Shown here piece after piece: positions 29,937-38,906 of a stretch of 64,000 bases of DNA. The first letter of the stretch is position 1; each line of letters opens with the position of its first letter. The notes under the pieces are model-generated. The model was not told the origin of the DNA, did no database searches, and saw nothing but the letters and a program-made list of their open reading frames with translations. The DNA comes from Kordia antarctica (lineage in GTDB: Bacteria > Bacteroidota > Bacteroidia > Flavobacteriales > Flavobacteriaceae). The stretch lies in the NCBI RefSeq assembly GCF_009901525.1, contig NZ_CP019288.1, positions 2,261,501 to 2,325,500 on the forward strand, given 5' to 3'. Both the position numbers and the translations under genes were made by a program.

Positions 29937-32900
29937 ATGAGAACAAAGTTTAGTGGTATTCTAACGCTATTTCTAGCGTTATTTGTGCAGATTCTGTTTG
30001 CACAACAACAGACTGTCTCAGGAACAGTAACCGATGACACCGGTTTACCGTTACCAGGAGCAACTGTTTTGATTAAAGGTACAACCACAGGTAAAACTAC
30101 TGATTTTGACGGTAATTATTCTATCAAGGCTAACAACGGGCAAACGCTTGTTTATAGTTATGTAGGATTTTCTACACAAGAAATCAAAGTTACATCTGCT
30201 AACATCAATGTACAATTAAAGCCAGGTGAAGCTTTAGAGGCTGTAACAATTGTCGCTTATGGCGGTGCTGTAAATAGTTCTAAAGTAGCGTCTGCGATTG
30301 CTACAGTAGATGGTTCAACAATTGAACAAATTCCTATTAACTCTTTAGATCAGATCCTTCAAGGTGCTGCTGCTGGGGTTAGTGTGAACACAGGTTCAGG
30401 ACAACCAGGAAGTAGTGCGACAATTATTATTAGAGGTCGTAACTCTCTACAAGGTGATATTGAGCCATTATTCGTTATTGATGGTGTGCCAGTAGATCAG
30501 GATAACTTTAGAAGTTTAAACCAAAATGACATCGAATCTTTATCTGTATTGAAAGATGCAGCTGCTACCGCAATTTATGGTAACAGAGGTGCTGGTGGTG
30601 TAGTTATTGTAACTACTAAAAAAGGTAAAAAAGGTTCTGGAGTTAACATTCAATACAGAACGCTTTATGGTGTTGCTGTAAAACCGAAGACAAGATTTGA
30701 AGTAATGAACGCAAGTCAGTTCCTTACCTTTCAGAAAAATTTATTACCAGGTAACCAATTTGGAGATTCTTTAACAGATACTCAGATTGCTGCAATTGCT
30801 GCACAAACAAATACGAACTGGTCAGATATCTTTTTCCAACAAGGAACTACATTATCTCACGAAGTAAACATTTCTACAGGTAATGAGAACACAAGTTCTT
30901 ATACTTCACTTCAGTACTTTAAGCAAGAAGGTATTACATTAGGTAGTGATTTAAAGCGTTTCTCTTTCAGAAACAACTTTACTGGAACTTCTGATAGTAA
31001 GAAATTCAACTATGCTACTACATTAACGTTAAACTACTCTGTAAACAACTTCATTGTTGATGCAGCTAGAGGTAATAACACAGGAGGTCAGTTAGATAAC
31101 CCGTTCATTGTACCTTACATTGGATTGCCTTATTTATCACCTTACAATCCTGATGGAAGTATTAACATTATTGGTACTCAACAAAGTGGAGCATTAAACG
31201 CTGACGGTTCAATAAACGCAAGTGGAGCTAACGGATTTGTTAACACTGCTTATTTAGCATTGAACACAGCAAGATTAAACACAGATGAAGAAACTGAATT
31301 TAAAGCAGTAGGAAGTATTTCAGCAGATTACAACTTTGCGAAAAACTTAACTATTGGAGGTTCTGTTGGTATTGATTATACAAATATCGAAAGTCTATTC
31401 ATCACTGCTCCAGGAAGTCTTAGAGGATTAATTTCTCCTAATCAAGCTTCAGAAGAAAAAGGTACTCAGTTTGAGAACTTCTTTAGAGATGCTAACTTTA
31501 TTACAAATGCTTTCCTTAGATATCAAAATGATATTACTGATAAGTTAAATTTAACAGCTACTGTTTACGGAGAGTACAACTACTCTAATACACAAAATGC
31601 TAATTATCAAGCTTTCGGTCTAAACCCGGCATTGCCAGGTTCAGGAAATGGTTTCACTGATGGAAATACCACAGAAGATCCTGACGGATCTGGTACTGAC
31701 ATTTATAATTACGTACCAAGTGTTGGTTCTACTGAAACTGAAATCGCTTTAGCTTCTGTATTCGGAACTTTAGATTTAGATTACGATGGAAAGTACGGAT
31801 TTGCAGCTACAATCAGACAAGATCAAACATCTCGTTTCCCTAAAAACCCAACAGGTACATTCTGGTCGGTTGCAGGTAGATGGAATATTGATAACGAAGA
31901 TTTCATGAGTGATGTTGATTTTATTACGACATTAAAGCTTAGAGCAAGTTACGGAGTTGTAGGTAATCAAAACGTTGGAACTCGTTACCAAGGTCTTCAA
32001 ACTGTAAATGCTGGTCCTAGCTACCAATTAGGTACAGGATACAACTTAGGGACGCTAGTTGATGAAAATATCAAATGGGAAACTTCAAATCAATTAAACG
32101 TTGGTTTAAGCTTTGGGTTATGGAACAATAGATTATCTGGAGAATTTGATTTCTATAGAAATTTAACGAAAGATTTATTCTCTCAAAAATTATTATCTGT
32201 TGCTGGAACTGGATACAACCAAGTTACTGCAAACGTTGCTGACATGAGTAACACAGGTTTTGATTTACAAATTTCTTATGATGTATTAAGAAAATCAGAA
32301 AATAATCCTTGGGCTGTTAGAGTTCATGCAAATGGTAACTACAACAAAAATGAAGTTGAAAGATTACCAGGTGGATTCACAGGTAACACGCTACGTGTTG
32401 CTGAAGGACGTGCAGCTAACACATGGTTCTTAACTAGATGGGCAGGAGTTGATCCTTCAAACGGACAACCTCTTTACTTTGATGTAGACGGTAACATTAC
32501 GAATGTTTACAGTCCTGATGATGCAGTTTACTTAGATAAAAATTTCGATCCATCATATACTGGAGGTTTCGGAGCTGACATCACTTATAAAGGATTTACA
32601 CTAAGTTCGTTATTCTCATTTTCAGCAGACAGATATAGACAAAATAGTTCATTAGCGATTGTAGAAGATGTAGGATTAGCAGGATTTGCTAACCAGTCAA
32701 CTAGTATCTTAAATGCATGGACTACTCCAGGACAAGTAACTGACATTCCAGCATTATCGTTTGGAGGTTTACGTGCAGTTGATGGAGATCGATATCTTGA
32801 AGATGCTTCATTCTTACGTTTAAGAAACGTTTCATTATCATACAAAGTTGATTCTAAAATCTTAGAAAAAACAAATATCTTATCTGGATTGAGAGTTTAT

Positions 32901-33029
32901 GTTCAGGGTACTAACTTAGTAACATGGACAAAATGGAGAGGATTTGATCCTGAAAGTAACCAAAATACTGGTTTCTTTGATTATCCAGTTCCAAGAACTT
33001 TCTCTTTAGGATTTGACTTAAACTTTTAA
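29937..33029 (+). CDS. SusC/RagA TonB-linked outer membrane transporter
   Basis: A 1030-residue homologue of the SusC protein at 21930, clearly diverged. The signal peptide ends ILFAQ. The regulatory-like domain has VSGTVTDDTGLPLPGATVLIKGTTTGKTTDFDGNYSI, and the plug has LDQILQGAAAGVSVNTGSGQPGSSATIIIRGRNSLQGDIEPLFVIDGVPVD. The barrel ends SLGFDLNF with terminal Phe. It starts a second operon with a SusD gene 10 bases downstream. Its ligand is unknown. Confidence 0.95.
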   Translation: MRTKFSGILTLFLALFVQILFAQQQTVSGTVTDDTGLPLPGATVLIKGTTTGKTTDFDGNYSIKANNGQTLVYSYVGFSTQEIKVTSANINVQLKPGEALEAVTIVAYGGAVNSSKVASAIATVDGSTIEQIPINSLDQILQGAAAGVSVNTGSGQPGSSATIIIRGRNSLQGDIEPLFVIDGVPVDQDNFRSLNQNDIESLSVLKDAAATAIYGNRGAGGVVIVTTKKGKKGSGVNIQYRTLYGVAVKPKTRFEVMNASQFLTFQKNLLPGNQFGDSLTDTQIAAIAAQTNTNWSDIFFQQGTTLSHEVNISTGNENTSSYTSLQYFKQEGITLGSDLKRFSFRNNFTGTSDSKKFNYATTLTLNYSVNNFIVDAARGNNTGGQLDNPFIVPYIGLPYLSPYNPDGSINIIGTQQSGALNADGSINASGANGFVNTAYLALNTARLNTDEETEFKAVGSISADYNFAKNLTIGGSVGIDYTNIESLFITAPGSLRGLISPNQASEEKGTQFENFFRDANFITNAFLRYQNDITDKLNLTATVYGEYNYSNTQNANYQAFGLNPALPGSGNGFTDGNTTEDPDGSGTDIYNYVPSVGSTETEIALASVFGTLDLDYDGKYGFAATIRQDQTSRFPKNPTGTFWSVAGRWNIDNEDFMSDVDFITTLKLRASYGVVGNQNVGTRYQGLQTVNAGPSYQLGTGYNLGTLVDENIKWETSNQLNVGLSFGLWNNRLSGEFDFYRNLTKDLFSQKLLSVAGTGYNQVTANVADMSNTGFDLQISYDVLRKSENNPWAVRVHANGNYNKNEVERLPGGFTGNTLRVAEGRAANTWFLTRWAGVDPSNGQPLYFDVDGNITNVYSPDDAVYLDKNFDPSYTGGFGADITYKGFTLSSLFSFSADRYRQNSSLAIVEDVGLAGFANQSTSILNAWTTPGQVTDIPALSFGGLRAVDGDRYLEDASFLRLRNVSLSYKVDSKILEKTNILSGLRVYVQGTNLVTWTKWRGFDPESNQNTGFFDYPVPRTFSLGFDLNF

Positions 33030-33039
33030 AAAATAAAAA

Positions 33040-34464
33040 ATGAAAAAATATTTTCTAATACCAATTATTGTCACCTTACTCTTCGCAGTAAGTTGTGACG
33101 ATCAATTAGAACGTTTTCCAGTAGATAGTTTGGTTGAAGAAACCGCCTATCAAAGTGTTTCTGATTTAGAAGCAGGATTACGTGGAGCTATAAACAGTAT
33201 AAATCGTGGAGGTGGACAAGCTAGTTTAATCTCATTTAACTCTATCTTTTCAGATAATACCAAAATCGGAAAAGACAATGGAGGTCAGCAATTAAACCTG
33301 TTGAACCAATTATTGAACTCTCAAAATGGTGACCAAGGAACTTGGGGAGATAGATACAACGCGATTAACAACTTTAACCGTGTATTAGCTGGAGCTTCTG
33401 TAATTACACCAACATCTGGTGAAACTGGCTCTTACAACAATATATTAGCTCAGTGTTATGCATTCAGAGCGTATTTACACCATGATTTATTAACATACTA
33501 TTCGGAGGATTTATTAAATTCTGCTTCTTTAGGTGTTTTCTATCAAAATACTGTATCTACATCTGATTTTCCTGCAAGACAAACTGTTGGAGAAATCGTA
33601 ACTGAAATTGAAAACGATCTTACACTAGCTGCTAGCTTAATGCCAACAAGTTCTACTGATAAGAACTTCGCGACTCGTGATTTTATCACTTTCTTAAGAG
33701 CTAGAGTAGCATTGTACAGTGGAGATTACACGACAGCTATTTCTAATGCAAATACATTGATTGCTAGCTATTCATTAGCTAACCAAACACAGTATGCTGC
33801 AATGTTTAACGGAGATACTGACACAACAGAAGTTATCTTCAAATTTGACAACGTACAAGGAAACAACAGTAGTATTGCCTTCAACTGGATTTTTACAGGT
33901 ACAGGTGGTGATTTTATCGAAATGTCTACCGGGTTATTTGGACTTTTTGCTGCTGGAGATGTTCGTCGTACTGTAAATGTTGATCCTGCAAGTAATCCAG
34001 GTGCTACGCCTCCTGAATTAACTATTGGAAAGTATCCAGCTGGTGCTGATACTAATTATATCAATGATTACAAAGCAATGAGACTTTCTGAAATCTATTT
34101 AATCAGAGCTGAGGCGCATGCTAGAAAAGCTGCTCCAGATTTCGCTGCTGCTGCTGCAGACGTGAATGCTGTTAGAAATGCTAGATTTAACACACCTCAA
34201 ACAACAGCGACTTACACTTCTTTAAATGAAGCTATTACTGATGTAAAAGCTGAAAGAAGATTAGAGTTATGCTACGAAGGTTTCAGGTATGTTGATATTA
34301 AAAGATACAGAAATATCTTAAATGAAGGTATTGATAGAGCTGCTAACGATTGTGTTGGTGGTATTCCATGTTCACTTCCGGTTTCATCTGAGAAATTTAC
34401 TTTCCCAATACCGCAAGCTGAAATTAATGCTAACCCTAACATGACCCAGAATTCAGGGTACTAA
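33040..34464 (+). CDS. SusD/RagB family surface lipoprotein
   Basis: A 474-residue lipoprotein (lipobox FAVSC, Cys19) of the RagB/SusD type. Typical parts are LERFPVDSLVEETAYQSVSDLEAGLRGAINSI at the N-terminus, KAERRLELCYEGFRYVDIKRYRNIL, and the C-terminal FTFPIPQAEINANPNMTQNSGY. It partners the SusC gene just upstream and belongs to a different branch from the SusD at 25176. Confidence 0.94.
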   Translation: MKKYFLIPIIVTLLFAVSCDDQLERFPVDSLVEETAYQSVSDLEAGLRGAINSINRGGGQASLISFNSIFSDNTKIGKDNGGQQLNLLNQLLNSQNGDQGTWGDRYNAINNFNRVLAGASVITPTSGETGSYNNILAQCYAFRAYLHHDLLTYYSEDLLNSASLGVFYQNTVSTSDFPARQTVGEIVTEIENDLTLAASLMPTSSTDKNFATRDFITFLRARVALYSGDYTTAISNANTLIASYSLANQTQYAAMFNGDTDTTEVIFKFDNVQGNNSSIAFNWIFTGTGGDFIEMSTGLFGLFAAGDVRRTVNVDPASNPGATPPELTIGKYPAGADTNYINDYKAMRLSEIYLIRAEAHARKAAPDFAAAAADVNAVRNARFNTPQTTATYTSLNEAITDVKAERRLELCYEGFRYVDIKRYRNILNEGIDRAANDCVGGIPCSLPVSSEKFTFPIPQAEINANPNMTQNSGY

Positions 34465-34484
34465 TAAACTAAAAAAAGAAAGTA

Positions 34485-35324
34485 ATGAAAAAAATCGCAA
34501 TACTTTTCATAGGTGTGTTGTTTATGTTCACTTCGTGTGAAGAGACACAATCACCAATATATGATGGTAGCCAAACTTTGGCATACTTTAATGGAACATC
34601 TTCTACATTAGAAGTTGAGATCAATAGTACCAACACAATAGATGTATCTGTAGGTGTAAGTACTACATCTTCATCAGCAAGAACAGTAAATGTTTCTGTT
34701 GACGCTGATAATACAACTGCTACAAGTGGAATGTATTCATTTCCTACTACTGTTACGATTCCTGCTAACGAGTTCTTTGGAACTTTAACTGTTATGGGTA
34801 TGGATGACGGATTGACAACTTCAGGTGAAACTTTATCATTAAAAATTGATTCAGTAGACGGAGGAATTGGAAGTACCCAAATTCATACACTATCATTAGT
34901 AGAAATTTGCCCTATTGACGCAACTTTCGCTACTGGTATGTATACTTTAGATTTCGTATCAGGTGGTATCGCTGCTGCTGGATTTGCTCCAGCATTAGGA
35001 ACAGCAATAAATGTTGAATTAGTTGGTGGAACTGCATCAACTGAAAGAACCTTCAATGTGAAATGTTACCCAAGTTTTGGGTTTTCTAATCCACCAGTTG
35101 ATTTCTCTTTTAGCTTTGTATGTGGTACAACTACATCTAAAGGGCTTCTTGACGGACAAGTTTCAGGAGTTGGATGTGGTGGATCTATCGCATTCGGACC
35201 TGCAACATCACTAGGATCATATACTGTTGGAGATGATACATCAATTACATTTATTTTCGATGAAGACATCGACGAAATATGTGGTTCTGTAGCTACAACT
35301 ACGTATACATTAACTAAAATATAA
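34485..35324 (+). CDS. Lipoprotein of second SusCD locus
   Basis: A 279-residue lipoprotein with lipobox FTSC (Cys18) followed by EET. The first half contains a beta-sandwich resembling adhesin/DUF1735-type modules (VDVSV-like strands, TIPANEFFGTLTVMGMDDGLTTSGETLSLKI). The second half is a separate beta-rich region with Cys pairs (CPIDA, KCYP, FVCG, GCGG, EICG). Only 20 bases separate it from the SusD gene. Surface ligand binding is the likely role, by location. Confidence 0.75.
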   Translation: MKKIAILFIGVLFMFTSCEETQSPIYDGSQTLAYFNGTSSTLEVEINSTNTIDVSVGVSTTSSSARTVNVSVDADNTTATSGMYSFPTTVTIPANEFFGTLTVMGMDDGLTTSGETLSLKIDSVDGGIGSTQIHTLSLVEICPIDATFATGMYTLDFVSGGIAAAGFAPALGTAINVELVGGTASTERTFNVKCYPSFGFSNPPVDFSFSFVCGTTTSKGLLDGQVSGVGCGGSIAFGPATSLGSYTVGDDTSITFIFDEDIDEICGSVATTTYTLTKI

Positions 35325-35334
35325 TAACTTTGTT

Positions 35335-36180
35335 ATGAAAAAAATTATAAAATTATTCATCTTACCTTTGGTATTAGTATTTACATATAGCTGTGTAAGT
35401 GATGATGGTAATAGATTTCAATCAGATCCTGAATCAGGATGGATAGAATTCCCAACGGAAGTAACTACAAGTTCTGTAGATAACTCTTTGACGTTAATTA
35501 CTGTTCCTGTAAACTTTACTGCTCCTATTAACTTAACTGCAGTAAATGTAACTTACGCTATCGAAGATGTAGTAGGTGTATCAAGTAACGCAATTTCTGT
35601 TAGTGGTGCTGTAACCTTTGCTGCTAATACGAATACTGCTTTGATTAACTTAAATCTTACACCAACTGCTGCTACTGCTTTAGTATCTTCTGATATCTCT
35701 TTTGATATCGTGTTACAATCAGCAACAAGAGGAGTTTCTGTTGGATTATCAGACGGATCTTCGACAGTACGTCACAGAGTAAACTTAGTATGTGATCTTA
35801 CATTAGACTTAGGTGGAATGTACAGTGTTACTACTAATTACGGATACCATGATTTCCTTCCAAACTTTAACCCTAACACAGAAGTTATGGCGATTGTTGA
35901 TAATGGAGATGGAACTTTCTTTGTACAAGATTTCTCAGGAGGTCTTTACAATGGTGGTCCTTACGGTGCTGCTTACGGAACTGGTCCAACTAGTTTTGAC
36001 TTTACATTCAGCAACTCTTGTAACAAAATTCAATGGGAAAACCAAAGTGACCCTTGGGGAGCTGTTATTCCATTAAATGGAGGAGTTAACGAAGTAAATG
36101 TTGCTACTGGAGTTATGACTACTTCTTGGTTCTGCGAAGGATACGGAGAAAACGGAGTTTCTGTTTACACACCAATGTAA
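35335..36180 (+). CDS. Lipoprotein of second SusCD locus
   Basis: A 281-residue lipoprotein with lipobox TYSC (Cys20) and an acidic VSDDGN sequence after it. It has the same two-part design as its neighbour 10 bases upstream: a beta-sandwich with VDNSLTLITVPVNFTAPINLTAVNVTYAIED, then a region containing VCDLTLDLGGMYSVTTNYGYHDFLPNF with aromatic residues suited to carbohydrate or peptide contacts. It is the last gene before the terminator at 36202. Function not identified. Confidence 0.75.
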   Translation: MKKIIKLFILPLVLVFTYSCVSDDGNRFQSDPESGWIEFPTEVTTSSVDNSLTLITVPVNFTAPINLTAVNVTYAIEDVVGVSSNAISVSGAVTFAANTNTALINLNLTPTAATALVSSDISFDIVLQSATRGVSVGLSDGSSTVRHRVNLVCDLTLDLGGMYSVTTNYGYHDFLPNFNPNTEVMAIVDNGDGTFFVQDFSGGLYNGGPYGAAYGTGPTSFDFTFSNSCNKIQWENQSDPWGAVIPLNGGVNEVNVATGVMTTSWFCEGYGENGVSVYTPM

Positions 36181-36201
36181 AAATAACAACATAATACATT
36201 C

Positions 36202-36229
36202 AAAAAACCACCCAATTGGGTGGTTTTTT
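36202..36229 (+). terminator. Intrinsic terminator after second SusCD locus
   Basis: A fully palindromic 28-base sequence, A6-CCACCCAATTGGGTGG-T6 with a central AATT, 21 bases after the last lipoprotein stop. The flanking A and T runs allow termination in both directions. The rlmB promoter begins five bases beyond it. Confidence 0.93.
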
Positions 36230-36233
36230 ATTT

Positions 36234-36241
36234 TATCTTTG
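36234..36241 (+). promoter_or_regulatory. -7 promoter element of rlmB
   Basis: A perfect TAnnTTTG (TATCTTTG) only four bases before the rlmB ATG at 36246. Transcription would start at or next to the A of ATG, so the mRNA should be leaderless. The nearest upstream TTG (36216-36218) is 15 bases away, inside the terminator palindrome, which is closer than the usual spacing. Confidence 0.7.
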
Positions 36242-36245
36242 TCCC

Positions 36246-36986
36246 ATGCAAGACAATAACACACAAATATTTGGTATAAGAGCCATTATAGAGGCAATCA
36301 ATTCAGGAAGCACAATTGATAAGGTTTTTATTCAAAAAGGGCTTAGAGGCGACTTATTCAATGAATTAGACCAACTATTGCGTACAAACGCAATCAGTAC
36401 TTCGTTTGTTCCACCAGAAAAACTAAATAGACTTACCAAAAAAAATCATCAAGGTGTTGTTGCATTAGTTTCTCCCATAGAATTTCATGATCTTGATACA
36501 TTAGTTATAAGTGTCATAGAATCTGGAAGAATTCCTAAGTTTCTAATCTTAGATCAACTAAGTGATGTTCGTAATTTTGGAGCCATTATCCGTACAGCAG
36601 AATGTACTGGAGTCGATGGAATCATCATTCAGAAAAAAGGTGGCGCACCTGTAAATGCAGACTCCGTAAAAACTTCGGCTGGTGCTATCTTCAAAATGCC
36701 AATCTGTAAAGTTGATCACATCAAAGATGCTATCTATCATTTACAAAGTTCAGGCATACAAATTATTGCTGCAACTGAAAAAACCGAAAACACATTGTAC
36801 GATGTAGATTTCACCGTGCCAGTTGCTATTGTAATGGGTTCTGAAGGAAAAGGTGTTTCGTCTTCAATCTTAAAAATTGTAGATCATCATGCAAAATTAC
36901 CAATACTAGGAGAAATTGCTTCTCTAAATGTTTCGGTTGCATGTGGCGCATTTTTATATGAAATTATACGACAACGTTTAGCCTAA
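36246..36986 (+). CDS. rlmB: 23S rRNA (guanosine-2'-O)-methyltransferase RlmB-like
   Basis: A 246-residue SpoU/TrmH methyltransferase. The N-terminal substrate-binding part begins QIFGIRAIIEAINSG. The knotted SAM-binding domain shows motif 1 LDQLSDVRNFGAIIRTAECTGVDGIII, motif 2 IVMGSEGKGVS and motif 3 LPILGEIASLNVSVACGAFLYEI. In E. coli the enzyme modifies G2251 in 23S rRNA. I start at ATG 36246. An in-frame TTG at 36216 lies inside the terminator and upstream of the promoter, so it cannot be the start of a transcript from TATCTTTG. Confidence 0.92.
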   Translation: MQDNNTQIFGIRAIIEAINSGSTIDKVFIQKGLRGDLFNELDQLLRTNAISTSFVPPEKLNRLTKKNHQGVVALVSPIEFHDLDTLVISVIESGRIPKFLILDQLSDVRNFGAIIRTAECTGVDGIIIQKKGGAPVNADSVKTSAGAIFKMPICKVDHIKDAIYHLQSSGIQIIAATEKTENTLYDVDFTVPVAIVMGSEGKGVSSSILKIVDHHAKLPILGEIASLNVSVACGAFLYEIIRQRLA

Positions 36987-37742
36987 CTACTCTTCTTCAT
37001 TAATTTTAGAAGTATCAACATAGATATAATTTACTTTTATCTGTGGCAGCGCTTGCGGTATTTCTTCTACTTCATCAGGCAACGTTTCAATAAAATTTCC
37101 GTCCGCATCAAAATGTTTCATAAAAGGATCATTTTCTGGGACAAACTCCTCTTTTTCCCACTCGTACGTATCTTTTGCATATACTACGGGAAGAAAAACA
37201 GCTAATAAAAACCCAGTGGTAAATCCACCTAAGTGACCTTCCCAAGAAATATGTGGTTCTATAGGAAACAAATACCACAACATTCCTCCATATAAAAACA
37301 TAATAATCAGCGATACCGCGACGAATCTGTAATACTTCGTTATAACTCCTTTAAAAAAGATAAAACTCATCAACACATAAATAAATCCACTTGCGCCAAT
37401 ATGATTTGCTTCTCGCCCAATAATCCACGTGATCAATCCTGAGCCAAACAATCCAATCAAAAAGATCATCCAACGTTGCGATCTATAAAAATAAATAATT
37501 GCTGCACTCAGCAAAAATAGCGGAATTGTATTATTCCAAAGATGTTTCAAGCTTCCATGAATAAACGGACTCAGTAAAATTCCTCGCAATCCTTTCAATG
37601 TTCTTGGATACACGCCATATTCATTAAAACGGAATCCAAAACGTATTTCAGACCAATATACTAACCAAATTAATAGTATAAACAAAAATGGTAGTAGTAC
37701 GACTTGTGGCGTAAATACAAAAGGTTGTTGATTAGAATTCAT
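36987..37742 (-). CDS. Rhomboid family intramembrane serine protease
   Basis: A 251-residue membrane protein with six hydrophobic segments. The family features are in place: HLWNN around residues 67-71 in helix 2, the catalytic serine in HIGASGF (Ser118) and the catalytic histidine in GHLGGF (His170). The C-terminal 60 residues are acidic and cytoplasmic. It is convergent with rlmB, the stop codons lying directly side by side. Substrates are unknown. A possible -7 element, TAATTTTG on the minus strand, lies at 37777-37784. Confidence 0.92.
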   Translation of the reverse strand: MNSNQQPFVFTPQVVLLPFLFILLIWLVYWSEIRFGFRFNEYGVYPRTLKGLRGILLSPFIHGSLKHLWNNTIPLFLLSAAIIYFYRSQRWMIFLIGLFGSGLITWIIGREANHIGASGFIYVLMSFIFFKGVITKYYRFVAVSLIIMFLYGGMLWYLFPIEPHISWEGHLGGFTTGFLLAVFLPVVYAKDTYEWEKEEFVPENDPFMKHFDADGNFIETLPDEVEEIPQALPQIKVNYIYVDTSKINEEE

Positions 37743-37921
37743 AAATAATTTTACATCAAGTAGTCAAAAAATCAGCCAAAATTAGTTCGCATGAAAAATT
37801 GTCACCTAGAAAAAACAGTTATTTAATCAGGGTTTTTCCTCTAAAAAAATACGGTGTTCACGTATTAAAAATACATTTTTAAATCGTAAATTATCTGACA
37901 ATCAACTAAATAACAACTATT

Positions 37922-38779
37922 ATGAAAAAAAAATCAACCATTCTAACATTACTAATGCTTATCATTTTTTCTTGTAATTTAGAAGAAAACACAAGCGAGA
38001 CAACCTCTCAAGAAACGAATCTAAAATCCATAAGTGATTTTGACGGTTACGGAATATCTCACAATCTTGCGATGGATCACATTGCTACGATGCCTAATTT
38101 TAATACTGCATCCTTGCAAGACATTTTCTATTTTGGTGATACCTATAGCGACGCTTATTTTGATAACTCAACTTGCAATTGCACTGATTGGCAAACTCAC
38201 GAAACAGAATTGACAATGCTTGAAGGAATGTATGACGATCTGAACAACGCTTCCAATGTGCTCGTAAACATGAATTATATTAAACCTGAAGATGCACCAT
38301 TGACAGATATGCTATTTACTATTTTTGACAATGCAATCTCTATTGAAAATAGTACATACAAAAGCGTGGCAGAATTCACTGCCGAAATTGAAGCATTTGA
38401 AAACTTTATCATTGCTAACTATCCAGTAATATATGACCAAACTGCAGGAACAGGGAATTATGCAGCCAACATGTTAGGAGCGTGTAGTATTGCTAAAAAT
38501 AGTTATAGTTATTGGATAAATGCCACACTCGATAGCTCACATCCTTGGAATTACCGCTTACTACACATGAATTCAAATAATAACAGGCAAGGAAATAAAA
38601 TAGGAATGCTCCAAAAAAACTTATTTGAAGACTTTGGACGAGCTGTTGGAAGAATATTTGTAGATGCTGCTGGTCTTATAGCTGGTGGAAATTGTGGACG
38701 CATTTTTGATAAAAATGGAAGAGATATAACATGTGCTATAAGACATGCTGCAAAAGTATCTGCAGGAAAAAAATCTTAG
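37922..38779 (+). CDS. Uncharacterised lipoprotein
   Basis: A 285-residue protein with lipobox IIFSC (Cys18), followed by a Thr/Glu-rich linker (NLEENTSETTSQETN). The body is mainly helical, with CNCTDWQTHETELTMLEGMYDDLNNASNVLVNM in the middle and a C-terminal segment FGRAVGRIFVDAAGLIAGGNCGRIF. I do not recognise a family. It stands alone between the rhomboid gene and rarA, with a 179-base AT-rich upstream gap. Confidence 0.7.
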   Translation: MKKKSTILTLLMLIIFSCNLEENTSETTSQETNLKSISDFDGYGISHNLAMDHIATMPNFNTASLQDIFYFGDTYSDAYFDNSTCNCTDWQTHETELTMLEGMYDDLNNASNVLVNMNYIKPEDAPLTDMLFTIFDNAISIENSTYKSVAEFTAEIEAFENFIIANYPVIYDQTAGTGNYAANMLGACSIAKNSYSYWINATLDSSHPWNYRLLHMNSNNNRQGNKIGMLQKNLFEDFGRAVGRIFVDAAGLIAGGNCGRIFDKNGRDITCAIRHAAKVSAGKKS

Positions 38780-38894
38780 AAATTATAACCTAATGTAAAA
38801 ATATATGCAACTACAGATTCCACCAAAAAAATAGTAAAATTTGTAGTTGCAACACCTTATAGAAACTTCTAATGCATAATTTGGACAAATGCCT

Positions 38895-38902
38895 TATTTT
38901 TG
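38895..38902 (+). promoter_or_regulatory. -7 promoter element of rarA
   Basis: TATTTTTG matches TAnnTTTG and ends four bases before the rarA ATG at 38907, the same geometry as at rlmB. A leaderless mRNA is expected. A TTTG lies at 38880-38883, but only 11 bases upstream, too close for a normal -33 element. Confidence 0.6.
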
Positions 38903-38906
38903 CCTA

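Noticed and set aside
36216-36245. Extended N-terminus of RlmB starting at TTG
   Set aside because: These bases are half of the terminator palindrome and the -7 promoter element, so they are not translated from that promoter.
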